From: Tissierellales bacterium
Lineage (GTDB): Bacteria > Bacillota > Clostridia > Tissierellales > Sedimentibacteraceae
Assembly: GCA_018433765.1 (NCBI GenBank)
Contig: JAHDQO010000001.1
Coordinates: forward strand, 248,001 to 312,000
Length of the DNA: 64,000 nucleotides
Direction of reading: 5' to 3'
Shown: piece by piece, positions 1 through 9,319 of the stretch
Numbering within the stretch: the stretch's first letter is position 1
Layout: every line of letters starts with the position of its first letter
Notes under the pieces: model-generated
Told to the model about the DNA's origin: nothing
The model's database searches: none
Seen by the model: only the letters and a program-made list of their open reading frames with translations
Program-made: the position numbers and the translations under genes

Positions 1-447
1 CAAAATGTTGGAATAATTGCATTAACAAAGTGTGTAAATAAATTTACTGTTGGTGTAGGTATAGTATTTTTGCTGATATTATCATTTATACCAAAATTAG
101 CAGCCGTATTTTCAATAATGCCTTCTAGTGTTTTAGGTGGAGCTTTAATAGTTATATTTGCATTGATAACAGTTACAGGTATTAGAATGATTATTAATAC
201 AGATTTAACAGGTAGAAACGCTATCATATTAGCAGTTGCTTTAGGTATTGGTATTGGATTGACATCTGCTATTGGAGCGAATAAAGAAGCATTTGTAAAT
301 TATCCTAAAGTATTTAACTTTATTTTTCAAGATAAAATTTTTGCTACAGGTTTGATTGCTTTTGTATTGAATATGTTATTACCAAAGGATGAAGTTGAAT
401 CAGAAGTAAGAGCTGAACCATATGAAAAATTAAATAAAACATTATAA
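1..447 (+). CDS. Uracil/xanthine permease (NCS2 family), C-terminal part
   Basis: The reading frame is already open at base 1 (QNVGIIALTK...), so this is the last 148 residues of a longer protein that starts before the window. The fragment is very hydrophobic, with about four membrane segments. It begins with the QNVGIIALTK stretch and continues with a PSSVLGGA segment, both typical of NCS2 nucleobase:cation symporters (uracil, xanthine and urate permeases). The charged tail (KDEVESEVRAEPYEKLNK) is cytoplasmic. A strong hairpin follows the stop. With purine catabolic genes downstream, xanthine or urate is the likelier substrate, but that is inference. Confidence 0.85.
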   Translation, partial: QNVGIIALTKCVNKFTVGVGIVFLLILSFIPKLAAVFSIMPSSVLGGALIVIFALITVTGIRMIINTDLTGRNAIILAVALGIGIGLTSAIGANKEAFVNYPKVFNFIFQDKIFATGLIAFVLNMLLPKDEVESEVRAEPYEKLNKTL

Positions 448-453
448 ACAGAC

Positions 454-505
454 AAGATCCTTCGACTCTCTTTGCTCACAGCAAAGCGGAGTTGAAGATT
501 CTTTT
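454..505 (+). terminator. Hairpin after the permease gene
   Basis: Nested inverted repeat: AAGATCCTTCGACTC at 454-468 pairs imperfectly with 489-503, and TTTGCT (471-476) pairs with AGCAAA (480-485). A TTTT run follows. It also belongs to a dispersed repeat module (CCTTCGACTC), whose other copy lies in inverse orientation at 27465-27500. Confidence 0.6.
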
Positions 506-731
506 ATAAGATAGAAAGTGTAAGATAAATAATTGATAGTTGATAATGTATAATTGATAATTAATGGTTAATTTATTTGTTTTACAATAGTAAGACTTCT
601 ATAGTTTTTAACTTTTAACTTTCAACTCTTAAATTTTAAAGGAAGGAGAGTGATATTAACAAAGAAAACGACCTCTATAGATATTGACTTAAATTATTAA
701 ATTTAGAAATATAATTTAAGGAGGAAAAACA
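506..731. repeat. AT-rich mosaic repeat in the permease-permease gap
   Basis: Holds module copies of the GATAATTGATAGTTGATAAT type (about 527-570) and an AACTTTTAACTTTCAACTC type (about 605-632), both also found near 27.3-27.6 kb and 47.0-47.2 kb. I looked for a purine riboswitch before the next gene and saw none. Confidence 0.45.
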
Positions 732-2054
732 ATGGAATTATCAAAAGACAGAAAAATTGAAAAGTTTTTTAAACTTAAGGAACACAATACTACAGTTAAA
801 ACTGAAATTGTAGCTGGAATTACTACTTTTATGACTATGGCATACATACTTATAGTCAATCCACAAATATTGGGAGAAGCAGGTATGGATACTGGAGCAG
901 TATTTACTGCAACAGCTCTGTCAGCATTTATAGCAACATTAGTAATGGCGCTGTATGCTAAATTACCATTTGCTTTAGCACCGGGTATGGGATTGAATGC
1001 TTTCTTTGCACTAACTGTATGCATAGGAATGAACAAATCATGGGAATTTGCACTTACAGCAGTATTTTTAGAAGGTATAATATTTATAGTTTTGACATTT
1101 TTAAATGTGAGAGAAGCTATTATTAACAGTATTCCTATGAATCTTAAAAAAGCAATATCAGTTGGTATAGGATTATTTATAGCTATAATAGGCTTATCAA
1201 ATGCAGGTATTATAGTACATAAACCTGATTCAACAATACTTCAACTTGGAAATATAACTTCAGGTGGAGGATTAGTAGCATTAATAGGATTAATTATTAC
1301 AGGTATACTGCTTGCTAAAAAAGTAAAAGGTGCTTTACTAATTGGAATAATTGTAACAACAATTATAGGTATACCAATGGGAGTAACAACAGTATCTGAA
1401 GGTTTTACGTTTTTCAGTGCACCACCATCATTAGCACCTACTTTCTTTAAATTTAATTTTAGTGAAATATTTACATTTGATATGTTTGTAGTACTGTTTA
1501 CATTCTTATTTGTAGATATGTTTGATACTGTAGGAACATTGATAGGAGTTTCAACAAAAGCTGGAATGCTGAGTAAAGATGGAAAAGTACCAAATGCTAA
1601 GAAAGCACTTCTAGCTGATTCTATAGGAACAACAGTAGGAGCTATTTTTGGAACAAGCACAGTAACAACATATGTAGAAAGTTCATCAGGAGTAGCAGAA
1701 GGTGGTAGAACTGGACTTACATCTTTATCAACAGCAGTTATGTTTGGACTGGCTCTATTATTCTCAAATGTATTTTTATTAGTACCAAGTGCAGCGACAT
1801 CACCGGCATTAGTATTAGTTGGACTATTCATGATGTCACCTGTAAAAGAAATTGATTTTGAAGACTATACAGAAGCTGTGCCGGCATTTATTACAATCAT
1901 ATTCATGCCATTTGCATATAGTATTTCAGAAGGTATTGTATTTGGTATACTTTCTTATGTATTATTGAAAATATTTAATGGTAAATTAAAAGATATACAT
2001 CCACTTACATATATAATAGCAATTTTGTTTGTTATAAAAATTGTAGTTTCATAA
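732..2054 (+). CDS. Adenine/guanine/hypoxanthine permease (NCS2, AzgA-like)
   Basis: 440 residues with about 12 hydrophobic segments, the usual length for the AzgA/PbuG/AdeP branch of NCS2 purine:cation symporters. Seen in the sequence are the family motifs GMGLNAFFAL (about residues 84-93), DMFDTVGTLIGV (about 262-273) and the following SSSGVAEGGRTG loop. ATG at 732 is preceded by AAGGAGG with good spacing. It would import purine bases through the inner membrane for the deaminases and the xanthine dehydrogenase encoded downstream. It is followed by its own terminator, so it can be transcribed apart from adeC. Exact substrate preference cannot be read from the sequence. Confidence 0.93.
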   Translation: MELSKDRKIEKFFKLKEHNTTVKTEIVAGITTFMTMAYILIVNPQILGEAGMDTGAVFTATALSAFIATLVMALYAKLPFALAPGMGLNAFFALTVCIGMNKSWEFALTAVFLEGIIFIVLTFLNVREAIINSIPMNLKKAISVGIGLFIAIIGLSNAGIIVHKPDSTILQLGNITSGGGLVALIGLIITGILLAKKVKGALLIGIIVTTIIGIPMGVTTVSEGFTFFSAPPSLAPTFFKFNFSEIFTFDMFVVLFTFLFVDMFDTVGTLIGVSTKAGMLSKDGKVPNAKKALLADSIGTTVGAIFGTSTVTTYVESSSGVAEGGRTGLTSLSTAVMFGLALLFSNVFLLVPSAATSPALVLVGLFMMSPVKEIDFEDYTEAVPAFITIIFMPFAYSISEGIVFGILSYVLLKIFNGKLKDIHPLTYIIAILFVIKIVVS

Positions 2055-2065
2055 ATTTAGGTAGT

Positions 2066-2110
2066 AAAAGTCCGAATTTGTTGCTTGAAATATAATTCGG
2101 ACTTTTATTA
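2066..2110 (+). terminator. Rho-independent terminator after the purine permease
   Basis: Perfect 13-bp inverted repeat AAAAGTCCGAATT (2066-2078) / AATTCGGACTTTT (2094-2106), ending in a T-rich run. Confidence 0.85.
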
Positions 2111-2154
2111 TAAATTTAATGTTATTATAACTATAAAATAGAGGAGGTATTGAA

Positions 2155-3882
2155 GTGAAATCTAGTAAAACAAAAAAATTAATTGACGTTGCTACTGGAA
2201 GAAAAAAAGCAGATTTAGTTATTCAAAACTGTAATGTAATCAATGTTTTTTCACAGGAAATTATCAATGGTAAGTTAGCTATAAGTGACGGTGTTTTTAT
2301 AGGTATCGGTGATTATGAAGGAAAAGAAGTAATAGATGGTGAAGGAAAATATATAGTTCCTGGTTTAATTGATTCTCATGTACATATAGAATCGTCTATG
2401 GGTACACCATACCAATTTGCTAGAGCAGTATTACCTAGAGGAACAACTACTGTTATTTCAGACTGTCATGAAATAGCAAATGTTAAAGGCATAGAGGGAA
2501 TAAATTATATGCTTAAGTCTAGTGAAAATTTACCTCTTGACGTTTATTTTATGCTTCCATCTTGTGTTCCATCTACTCCATTTGAAACATCTGGTGCTAG
2601 ATTGGAGTCAGAAGATTTAACAGAACTTATGCAGCATGAGAGAGTTTTAGGCTTAGGAGAATTAATGAATTATCCAGGAGTTGTTTTTACTGAAGAAGGC
2701 ATTATGAGAAAACTTGAACTGACAGATAAATATGACAAAATTGTAGATGGTCACGGACCTGTAATTAAAGAAAAAGAATTAAATGCTTATTCTTTAGCTG
2801 GCGTAAAAACTGACCATGAATGTACTAATTATAAAGAGGCATTGGATAGACTTAGAAATGGTATTTATGTTGCAATAAGAGAAGGATCAGCAGCAAAAAA
2901 TTTATTAAATTTAGTTGGTACTGTCAATCCCTTTAATGAGCGGAGATGTACTTTCTGTACAGATGACAGACATCCTAAAGATGTTCTATATGAAGGACAT
3001 ATAGATAATAATGTTAGGCTTGCTATTAGAGGTGGCGTAAATCCTATAACTGCAATTAGAATGGCAACATTGAATTCAGCAGAATGTTATGGATTAAAAA
3101 ATCTTGGAGCAATTGCACCGGGATATATAGCAGACTTTATAATAGTTGATAATTTAACAGATTTTAATGTTCTTAAGACGTTTAAGGAAGGTAAACAGAT
3201 AAAAGACGATTGGTATAAATTGGTTAAGGAAGATAAGAAACTATTAGAAACTGTTTCTAATAGTGTAGTTATAAAGGACTTTACAGAAGATGATTTAAAA
3301 ATTAAATTAACAACTAATAATGCAAAAGTTATTAAGATTATAGAACACAGTCTTAATACAGATGAATTAATTCGAGAAGTTGATTTAGATAGCGAAGGAT
3401 TCTTTAAATACAATAAGAATGCTGATATTCTTCCTATTTATGTTTTTGAAAGGCATAAGAATACTGGTAATATCGGTAAGGCTTTGATTGAAGGTTATGG
3501 ATTAAAAAATGGAGCTATTGCTTCTACAATAGCTCATGACTCTCATAACTTAGTTGTTATAGGTGATACTCCTCATAATGTCAAGATAGCTGTTCAAAAG
3601 ATAATTGAAATTGGAGGAGGCTTAGCTGTTGTTAAAAATGGTGAGGTTAAAGGATGTCTTCCACTGGATATTGGTGGTATCATGTCGAGTCAAGATTTAG
3701 AAATTGTATCAAAAAGTCATGAAGAACTTAATAAAATCGCAGTGAATGAACTAAAGGTTAATAAGAATATTAATGCTTTTATGACGTTAGCATTTATGTC
3801 TCTGCCGGTTATTCCAAAGATAAAAATTACTGATCAAGGATTGTTTGATGTTATAAAATTTGAGCATACAAGTTTATCATAG
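2155..3882 (+). CDS. adeC: Adenine deaminase
   Basis: 575 residues, the standard size for the bacterial adenine deaminase (Ade/AdeC) of the amidohydrolase superfamily, which converts adenine to hypoxanthine and ammonia. Visible metal-site motifs are HxH at residues 75-77 (DSHVHIESSMG), the TTTVISDCHEIANV segment (about 96-109) and FCTDDRHP (about 268-275). The C-terminal adenine deaminase domain includes IAHDSHNL and GGGLAVV. Translation starts with GTG at 2155, chosen because GAGGAGGT lies just upstream. Cytosolic. Placed between a purine permease and xanthine-oxidising genes, it feeds hypoxanthine into that pathway. Confidence 0.96.
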   Translation: MKSSKTKKLIDVATGRKKADLVIQNCNVINVFSQEIINGKLAISDGVFIGIGDYEGKEVIDGEGKYIVPGLIDSHVHIESSMGTPYQFARAVLPRGTTTVISDCHEIANVKGIEGINYMLKSSENLPLDVYFMLPSCVPSTPFETSGARLESEDLTELMQHERVLGLGELMNYPGVVFTEEGIMRKLELTDKYDKIVDGHGPVIKEKELNAYSLAGVKTDHECTNYKEALDRLRNGIYVAIREGSAAKNLLNLVGTVNPFNERRCTFCTDDRHPKDVLYEGHIDNNVRLAIRGGVNPITAIRMATLNSAECYGLKNLGAIAPGYIADFIIVDNLTDFNVLKTFKEGKQIKDDWYKLVKEDKKLLETVSNSVVIKDFTEDDLKIKLTTNNAKVIKIIEHSLNTDELIREVDLDSEGFFKYNKNADILPIYVFERHKNTGNIGKALIEGYGLKNGAIASTIAHDSHNLVVIGDTPHNVKIAVQKIIEIGGGLAVVKNGEVKGCLPLDIGGIMSSQDLEIVSKSHEELNKIAVNELKVNKNINAFMTLAFMSLPVIPKIKITDQGLFDVIKFEHTSLS

Positions 3883-3981
3883 TAATTGCTTAAATTTGAA
3901 TCATTTCAAGCATTACAATTTAAGATAAATAAATGTTCTTAAAAAAATTTTGTAAAAATAAAATTTTTTTGCAAAAATAAA

Positions 3982-4010
3982 TTGATTTATGTATTTTGAG
4001 ATGCTATACT
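3982..4010 (+). promoter_or_regulatory. Sigma-A promoter of the dpaL-ygeW operon
   Basis: TTGATT (3982-3987), 17-nt spacer, TATACT (4005-4010). The start site would fall near 4017, about 27 nt before the dpaL ATG, with GGAGG at 4032-4036. The spacer region upstream also has an inverted repeat CTTAAATT...AATTTAAG near 3888-3925. Confidence 0.7.
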
Positions 4011-4043
4011 ATAATCAATGATAATAATTATGGAGGATTCGAG

Positions 4044-5255
4044 ATGAATAATATTAAATGGGTAGGTAATAAAATGCCTAAAACAGAAGATAATAATTTA
4101 AAAATTATGGCATTATCTGAAGTTGAAAAGGCACGAAATTTCCATAAAAGTTTTCCGCAGTATTGTGAAACACCACTAGTTAATCTTAAAGAAATGTCAA
4201 AATTCTTGGGATTAAAAGATATTTTTATAAAAGATGAATCTTATAGATTTGGATTAAATGCCTTTAAGGTAATTGGTGCATCATATGCAATGGCTAATTA
4301 TATAGCAGAGGAAACTGGTAAGGATGTTTCAGAATTGGATTATGAAACTTTAACGTCTGAAAAATTGCGTAAAGAATTTGGACAAGCTACATTCTTTACT
4401 GCTACAGATGGAAACCATGGAAGAGGAGTTGCTTGGGCAGCTAATAAACTTAATCAAAAGGCTGTAGTACGTATGCCTAAAGGAACTACACAAACTAGAC
4501 TTGAAAACATTCGCAAAGAAGGTGCAGCTGTAACTATTGAAGAAGTAAATTATGATGAGTGTGTACGTATGGTGGCAGATGAGGCATCAAAAGTAGACAA
4601 TGGCATTGTAGTACAAGATACAGCATGGGAAGGTTATGAAAAAATTCCAGCATGGATTATGCAGGGTTATGGAACAATGGCTATGGAAGCAGGAGAACAA
4701 ATAAAAGCAAGTGGATGTAAACGTCCAACTCATATTTTTGTTCAAGCTGGAGTTGGTTCATTAGCTGGAGCAGTGCAGGGATATTTCACAAATCTGTATC
4801 CAGACAATTGTCCAATAACTGTAATTGTTGAAACTAATAAAGCAGATTGTATATATCGTTCTGCTGCTGCTGGAGATGGAAATATTCGCATAGTTGATGG
4901 AGATATTTTAACTATAATGGCTGGATTAGCATGTGGAGAACCAAATATTACATCATGGGATATATTAAAAAACCACAGTTCATATTTTGTATCATGCCCA
5001 GATTGGGTATCTGCAAAAGGTATGCGTATGTTAGGAGCACCGATTAAAGGTGATTCACAAGTTGTATCAGGTGAGTCAGGAGCAGTATCTATGGGACTTA
5101 TAGCTTCTATCATGAAATCAGATGATCTTAAAGATTTAAGAGAAGAACTTAAACTTGATGAAAATTCTGTAGTACTTATGTTTTCAACAGAGGGTGACAC
5201 AGACCCTGATAATTACCGCAGAATAGTTTGGAACGGTGATTATTCATCAATATAA
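4044..5255 (+). CDS. dpaL: Diaminopropionate ammonia-lyase
   Basis: 403 residues from the ATG at 4044, chosen over the in-frame ATG 48 nt upstream because TGGAGGATT lies just before it and the promoter -10 lies upstream of it. PLP fold-type II enzyme (YgeX/DpaL) that converts 2,3-diaminopropionate to pyruvate and two ammonia. The PLP lysine is in GLNAFKVIGAS (Lys75), with the substrate loop DGNHGRGVAW near 117-126 and the FSTEGDTDPDNYR C-terminal signature. In enterobacteria ygeX sits beside ygeY and ygeW in the same selenium/purine-linked cluster, as here. First gene of a four-gene operon. Confidence 0.95.
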   Translation: MNNIKWVGNKMPKTEDNNLKIMALSEVEKARNFHKSFPQYCETPLVNLKEMSKFLGLKDIFIKDESYRFGLNAFKVIGASYAMANYIAEETGKDVSELDYETLTSEKLRKEFGQATFFTATDGNHGRGVAWAANKLNQKAVVRMPKGTTQTRLENIRKEGAAVTIEEVNYDECVRMVADEASKVDNGIVVQDTAWEGYEKIPAWIMQGYGTMAMEAGEQIKASGCKRPTHIFVQAGVGSLAGAVQGYFTNLYPDNCPITVIVETNKADCIYRSAAAGDGNIRIVDGDILTIMAGLACGEPNITSWDILKNHSSYFVSCPDWVSAKGMRMLGAPIKGDSQVVSGESGAVSMGLIASIMKSDDLKDLREELKLDENSVVLMFSTEGDTDPDNYRRIVWNGDYSSI

Positions 5256-5261
5256 AAAGAT

Positions 5262-5345
5262 AAAAGTGTAAAGTGAAAAGTTAAGGAAGTTTTACTACGT
5301 AAAACATCAATGTTTCTAGTTTCTAATTACTAGTAACTAGTATAT
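5262..5345. repeat. Mosaic palindromic repeat inside the dpaL-ygeY operon
   Basis: Contains the 20-nt core GAAGTTTTACTACGTAAAAC at 5286-5305, identical to the cores at 15814-15833 and 47071-47090. It is flanked by an AAAGTGAAAAGTTAAGG left module and a right module of CTAGTTTCTAATTACTAG type. It lies between two co-directional genes of one operon, so it is transcribed. Confidence 0.7.
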
Positions 5346-5370
5346 AAAACGAAAGGAAGGTATATTAAAA

Positions 5371-6564
5371 ATGAATTATGATATGGTAAAAAAACAAGCT
5401 GAAAACTATGAAAAACAAATGACTAAATTTTTACGTGATTTAATTGCAATTCCAGGTGAAAGCTGTGGAGAAGAAAAAGTTATAAAAAGAATAGTTAAAG
5501 AGATGGAAGCAGTAGGATTTGACAAAGTAGAAGTAGATAAAATGGGTAACGTTTTAGGTTATATGGGAACAGGAGAAACATTGATAGCCTATGATGCACA
5601 TATAGACACTGTAGGTCTTGGAGAGCTGAGCAATTGGACTTTTGATCCATATAAAGGATATGAAAATGATGAAGAAATTGGTGGCCGTGGTGCTTCTGAT
5701 CAGTTAGGTGGTATCGTTTCTAGTGTTTATGGTGCTAAGATTATGAAAGATTTAAACCTTTTAAGTGATAAATATACTGTATTGGTTACTGGAACAGTGC
5801 AAGAAGAAGACTGTGACGGACTTTGCTGGCAGTATATAATAAATGAAGATAAAGTAAAACCAAAATTTGTTGTTATTACAGAACCTACTAATGGAAACAT
5901 ATATAGAGGACAGCGTGGACGTATGGAAATACGTGTAGAAGTTAAAGGTGTATCATGCCATGGTTCAGCTCCTGAAAGAGGAGACAATGCAATATACAAA
6001 ATGTCTGATATATTACAAGAAGTTAGAGGTCTTAATGATAAATTACATTATGATCCATTTTTAGGGAAAGGTACTCTTGCAGTTTCAGAAATTTTCTTTA
6101 ATTCACCATCACGCTGTGCAGTAGCTGACATGTGTGCAATTTCTATTGACAGGCGTTTAACAGATGGAGAAACTTATCAAAAAGCTTTAGAAGAAATACG
6201 TCAACTTCCATCAGTAAAAAAATATGGTGCAGAAGTAACAATGTACAAATACAGTAGACCAAGCTGGACAAACTTAACATACCCAACAGATTGCTATTTC
6301 CCAACATGGGTTATTCCAGAAGATAATGATGAAACAAAAGCTATAGTTGAAGCTTATGAAGGAATGTATGGTAAACCTAAAGTTGACAAATGGACATTCT
6401 CAACAAATGGTGTTTCTATAATGGGTAGATATGGCATACCATGTATAGGATTTGGACCGGGAAAAGAAGAAGAAGCCCATGCACCTAATGAAAAAACTTG
6501 GAAGGCTGATTTAGTAAGATGTGCTGCAGTATATGCTGCTTTACCAACTGTATATTGTAAATAA
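5371..6564 (+). CDS. ygeY: YgeY family M20 hydrolase (selenium-metabolism linked)
   Basis: 397-residue member of the M20 metallopeptidase/amidohydrolase family. The first zinc motif is [12 protein letters not shown] (His77, Asp79), the catalytic glutamates are in [10 protein letters not shown], and the dimerisation/lid domain follows [21 protein letters not shown]. The closest match I recognise is the YgeY subgroup, annotated as a selenium metabolism hydrolase because it co-occurs with selenium-dependent molybdenum hydroxylases; its substrate is not established. AAAGGAAGG precedes the ATG. Cytosolic. Together with dpaL and ygeW it probably handles a nitrogen-rich intermediate such as an acylated diamino acid or ureido compound, which is inference. 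Confidence 0.88.
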   Translation: MNYDMVKKQAENYEKQMTKFLRDLIAIPGESCGEEKVIKRIVKEMEAVGFDKVEVDKMGNVLGYMGTGETLIAYDAHIDTVGLGELSNWTFDPYKGYENDEEIGGRGASDQLGGIVSSVYGAKIMKDLNLLSDKYTVLVTGTVQEEDCDGLCWQYIINEDKVKPKFVVITEPTNGNIYRGQRGRMEIRVEVKGVSCHGSAPERGDNAIYKMSDILQEVRGLNDKLHYDPFLGKGTLAVSEIFFNSPSRCAVADMCAISIDRRLTDGETYQKALEEIRQLPSVKKYGAEVTMYKYSRPSWTNLTYPTDCYFPTWVIPEDNDETKAIVEAYEGMYGKPKVDKWTFSTNGVSIMGRYGIPCIGFGPGKEEEAHAPNEKTWKADLVRCAAVYAALPTVYCK

Positions 6565-6610
6565 GTAGTTATATTTATAATATTTTATAATATTATAAAA
6601 GGAGAATATT

Positions 6611-7969
6611 ATGAATAAATCTCTTCTTTTGAAGAATATCACATATCTTGTAACATGTGATGATGATGATAATATATTTGAAAATATAAATATGTATATT
6701 GAGAATGGAGAAATAAAATATATTGGAAATGAAATGAAACCAGCGGATGAAATTATAGATGGAACAGATATGATAGTTTATCCGGGTCTTATAAATACGC
6801 ATCATCATTTGTATCAGATGTTTAGTAGAAATATACCTCAGGTTCAAAACATGGAATTATTTCCATGGTTAAAATACTTATATGAAATTTGGAAAAATGT
6901 AAATAGTGATGTTGTGATGTATAGTTCACTTTGTGGAATGGGAGAACTTTTGAAAACAGGTTGTACAACCTGTTTTGACCATCACTATGTTTTTCCTAAT
7001 AACGAAAACGATTTAATTGAAACTCAGTTTGAAGCAGCGGAGAAACTTGGTATTAGAATGTATGCGTCACGAGGAAGTATGTCTTTAAGTAAAAAAGACG
7101 GAGGACTTCCACCGGATTCTGTAGTTCAGTCGATTGATAACATTTTAAAAGATAGTGAAAGGCTAATTTTAAAATTCCATGATAAAAGTCGTTTTTCAAT
7201 GAGGCAAGTTGCTATTGCTCCTTGTTCACCTTTCAGTGTTACTGGAGATTTAATGCGTGAATCAGCAAAACTTGCAAGAAAACTAGGAGTTCGACTTCAT
7301 ACGCATTTAGCAGAAACAAAAGATGAAGAAAATTTCACTTTAGAAAAATTTAATATGCGTCCTCTTGAATATATGGAAAGTTTAGGATGGATAGGTAGTG
7401 ATGTATGGTTTGCACATGGTATTCACTTTAATGATGAAGAATTGAAATTACTAGCTAACACAGGTACAGGTGTTGCCCACTGTCCTATATCCAACATGAA
7501 GTTATCATCTGGGATTGCTAAGATACCTGATATGCTAAAGCTAAATGTTCCTGTTGGTCTTGGTGTTGACGGAAGTGCAAGCAATGATGGATCAAATTTA
7601 CTTGAAGAATTAAGAGTTGGTTTTTTATTACATAGATTAAATTCCAGCAATGAAGCACCTACAGGATACGATATGCTCAAAATTGCTACAAAAGGCAGTG
7701 CTAGAGTATTAGGTCGTGATGATATAGGTGAATTATCTGTTGGAATGTCTGGTGACTTATTTATGATAAATATTAAAAAACTGGAACTAATAGGCTGTAA
7801 TCTTGACCCTAAATCATTACTTGGTACCATAGGTTATAAAGGTGCAGTGGATTATACTGTTGTAAACGGTCATGTTGTTGTAAAGAATGGTAGACTTATA
7901 AATATAGATGAGGAAAAAATTTATAATGAAAGTGAAAAGGTCTACAATAGATACATAAGAGAACGCTAA
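6611..7969 (+). CDS. 8-oxoguanine deaminase-like / SsnA-type amidohydrolase
   Basis: 452 residues, amidohydrolase superfamily. Metal ligands are visible in order: HHH at residues 64-66 (NTHHHLYQ), THLAETKDEE, FAHGIHF and GLGVDGSASNDG (catalytic Asp). The run after the first motif (MFSRNIPQVQNMELFPWLK) matches the 8-oxoguanine deaminase / hydroxydechloroatrazine ethylaminohydrolase branch better than guanine deaminase. The SsnA proteins of selenium-xanthine dehydrogenase clusters belong to the same broad group. It would hydrolyse an exocyclic amine from a purine-like ring and release ammonia. It lies 46 bases after ygeY and 39 before ygeW, so it is in the same operon. Confidence 0.85.
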   Translation: MNKSLLLKNITYLVTCDDDDNIFENINMYIENGEIKYIGNEMKPADEIIDGTDMIVYPGLINTHHHLYQMFSRNIPQVQNMELFPWLKYLYEIWKNVNSDVVMYSSLCGMGELLKTGCTTCFDHHYVFPNNENDLIETQFEAAEKLGIRMYASRGSMSLSKKDGGLPPDSVVQSIDNILKDSERLILKFHDKSRFSMRQVAIAPCSPFSVTGDLMRESAKLARKLGVRLHTHLAETKDEENFTLEKFNMRPLEYMESLGWIGSDVWFAHGIHFNDEELKLLANTGTGVAHCPISNMKLSSGIAKIPDMLKLNVPVGLGVDGSASNDGSNLLEELRVGFLLHRLNSSNEAPTGYDMLKIATKGSARVLGRDDIGELSVGMSGDLFMINIKKLELIGCNLDPKSLLGTIGYKGAVDYTVVNGHVVVKNGRLINIDEEKIYNESEKVYNRYIRER

Positions 7970-8008
7970 TTATAAAAAATAAAATAACTAATGGGGAGAA
8001 AACTAAAT

Positions 8009-9202
8009 ATGATCAATATTAATAAATTTACAGAAAAACTTGATAAATTAAATTTTCAAAATATGTATAATAATGATTTTATATTAACATGGGAAAAAAC
8101 TAGAGATGAGTTAGACGCAGTATTTACTGTTGCAGATGCGCTTAGACATTTAAGAGAAGAAAATGTATCTACTCGCATATTTGACAGCGGATTAGGAATT
8201 TCATTATTTAGGGATAACTCTACTAGAACTAGATTTAGTTTCACATCAGCTTGCAACTTATTAGGATTGGAAGTACAAGATCTTGATGAAGGTAAATCTC
8301 AAATAGCTCATGGAGAAACAGTTCGTGAAACAGCAAATATGATTTCTTTTATGGCTGATGTTGTAGGCATACGTGATGATATGTATATAGGTAAAGGTAA
8401 TAAATACATGCGTAATTTTTCTGATTATGTAAAACAAGGTAATGAAGATGGTATTCTTGAGCAGAAACCTGCATTAGTAAATCTTCAATGCGATATAGAT
8501 CATCCAACTCAAACTATGGCAGACACTCTTCACCTTATTAATCACTTTGGTGGTGTTGAAAACTTAAAGGGTAAAAAAGTAGCTATGACTTGGGCATATT
8601 CACCATCTTATGGTAAACCACTTTCTGTACCTCAAGGTATAATAGGGCTTATGACTCGTTTTGGTATGGATGTAGTATTAGCACATCCTGAAGGATACGA
8701 AGTTATGTCAGATGTAGAAAAAGTTGCTGCAAAGAATGCTGCTGAGTCAGGTGGAACATTTACAAAAACTAATTCTATGGAAGAAGCTTTCAAAGGTGCT
8801 GATATAGTTTATCCAAAAAGCTGGGCACCATTTGTTGCAATGGAAAAAAGAACAAATCTTTATGGAAATGGTGATACAGAAGGTATAGCAAAATTAGAAA
8901 ATGAGTTATTAGAGCATAATAAACAGCATATGGATTGGCAGTGTACAGAGGAAATGATGAAATTAACAAAAGATGAAAAAGCACTTTATTTGCATTGCTT
9001 ACCTGCTGACATTACTGGTGTAAGTTGTGATGTAGGAGAAGTTGATGGTTCAGTATTTGATCGCTATCGTATTCCATTATATAAACAAGCAAGCTATAAA
9101 CCATATATAATTGCTTCTATGATTTTACTCAGCAAAGTAAAAAATCCACAAGAATTATTCCATGCTTTGATTAAGCGCAATTTAAATAGAAAATTTAGAT
9201 AG
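8009..9202 (+). CDS. ygeW: YgeW, knotted carbamoyltransferase paralogue
   Basis: 397 residues from ATG 8009. An in-frame ATG at 7991 overlaps the GGGGAG ribosome site (7993-7998) and is therefore unlikely. The aspartate/ornithine carbamoyltransferase fold is evident: carbamoyl-phosphate motif STRTR at 71-75, DIDHPTQTMADTLHL in the middle, and LHCLPAD near the C-terminus. The family is the YgeW-type transcarbamylase, whose substrate is unknown; E. coli YgeW has neither OTCase nor ATCase activity as far as I recall. In this operon it could phosphorolyse a carbamoylated (ureido) intermediate. No carbamate kinase gene lies in the window. A strong terminator follows. Confidence 0.93.
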   Translation: MININKFTEKLDKLNFQNMYNNDFILTWEKTRDELDAVFTVADALRHLREENVSTRIFDSGLGISLFRDNSTRTRFSFTSACNLLGLEVQDLDEGKSQIAHGETVRETANMISFMADVVGIRDDMYIGKGNKYMRNFSDYVKQGNEDGILEQKPALVNLQCDIDHPTQTMADTLHLINHFGGVENLKGKKVAMTWAYSPSYGKPLSVPQGIIGLMTRFGMDVVLAHPEGYEVMSDVEKVAAKNAAESGGTFTKTNSMEEAFKGADIVYPKSWAPFVAMEKRTNLYGNGDTEGIAKLENELLEHNKQHMDWQCTEEMMKLTKDEKALYLHCLPADITGVSCDVGEVDGSVFDRYRIPLYKQASYKPYIIASMILLSKVKNPQELFHALIKRNLNRKFR

Positions 9203-9235
9203 TATTAGTTAAATCTATATAGTTGAATAAAAAAG

Positions 9236-9278
9236 AGTAATATATTAGAATAGTTACATAATAATATATTACTTTTAT
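9236..9278 (+). terminator. Terminator after ygeW
   Basis: Perfect 12-bp stem AGTAATATATTA (9236-9247) / TAATATATTACT (9262-9273), then TTTATT. It closes the dpaL-ygeW operon. Confidence 0.85.
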
Positions 9279-9319
9279 TCAAAATAATATAGTTTTAACA
9301 ATTATTGAAAGGAAGCAAA

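Noticed and set aside
506-731. Purine or guanidine riboswitch upstream of the AzgA-type permease gene
   Set aside because: The conserved purine-aptamer junction and loops could not be found; the region is made of AT-rich repeat modules.
4742-5200. Long minus-strand frame inside dpaL (152 codons), and similar ones inside 1241-1831, 7423-7830 and 61557-62264
   Set aside because: They are antisense shadows of strongly recognised genes, with no ribosome sites and no recognisable protein motifs.
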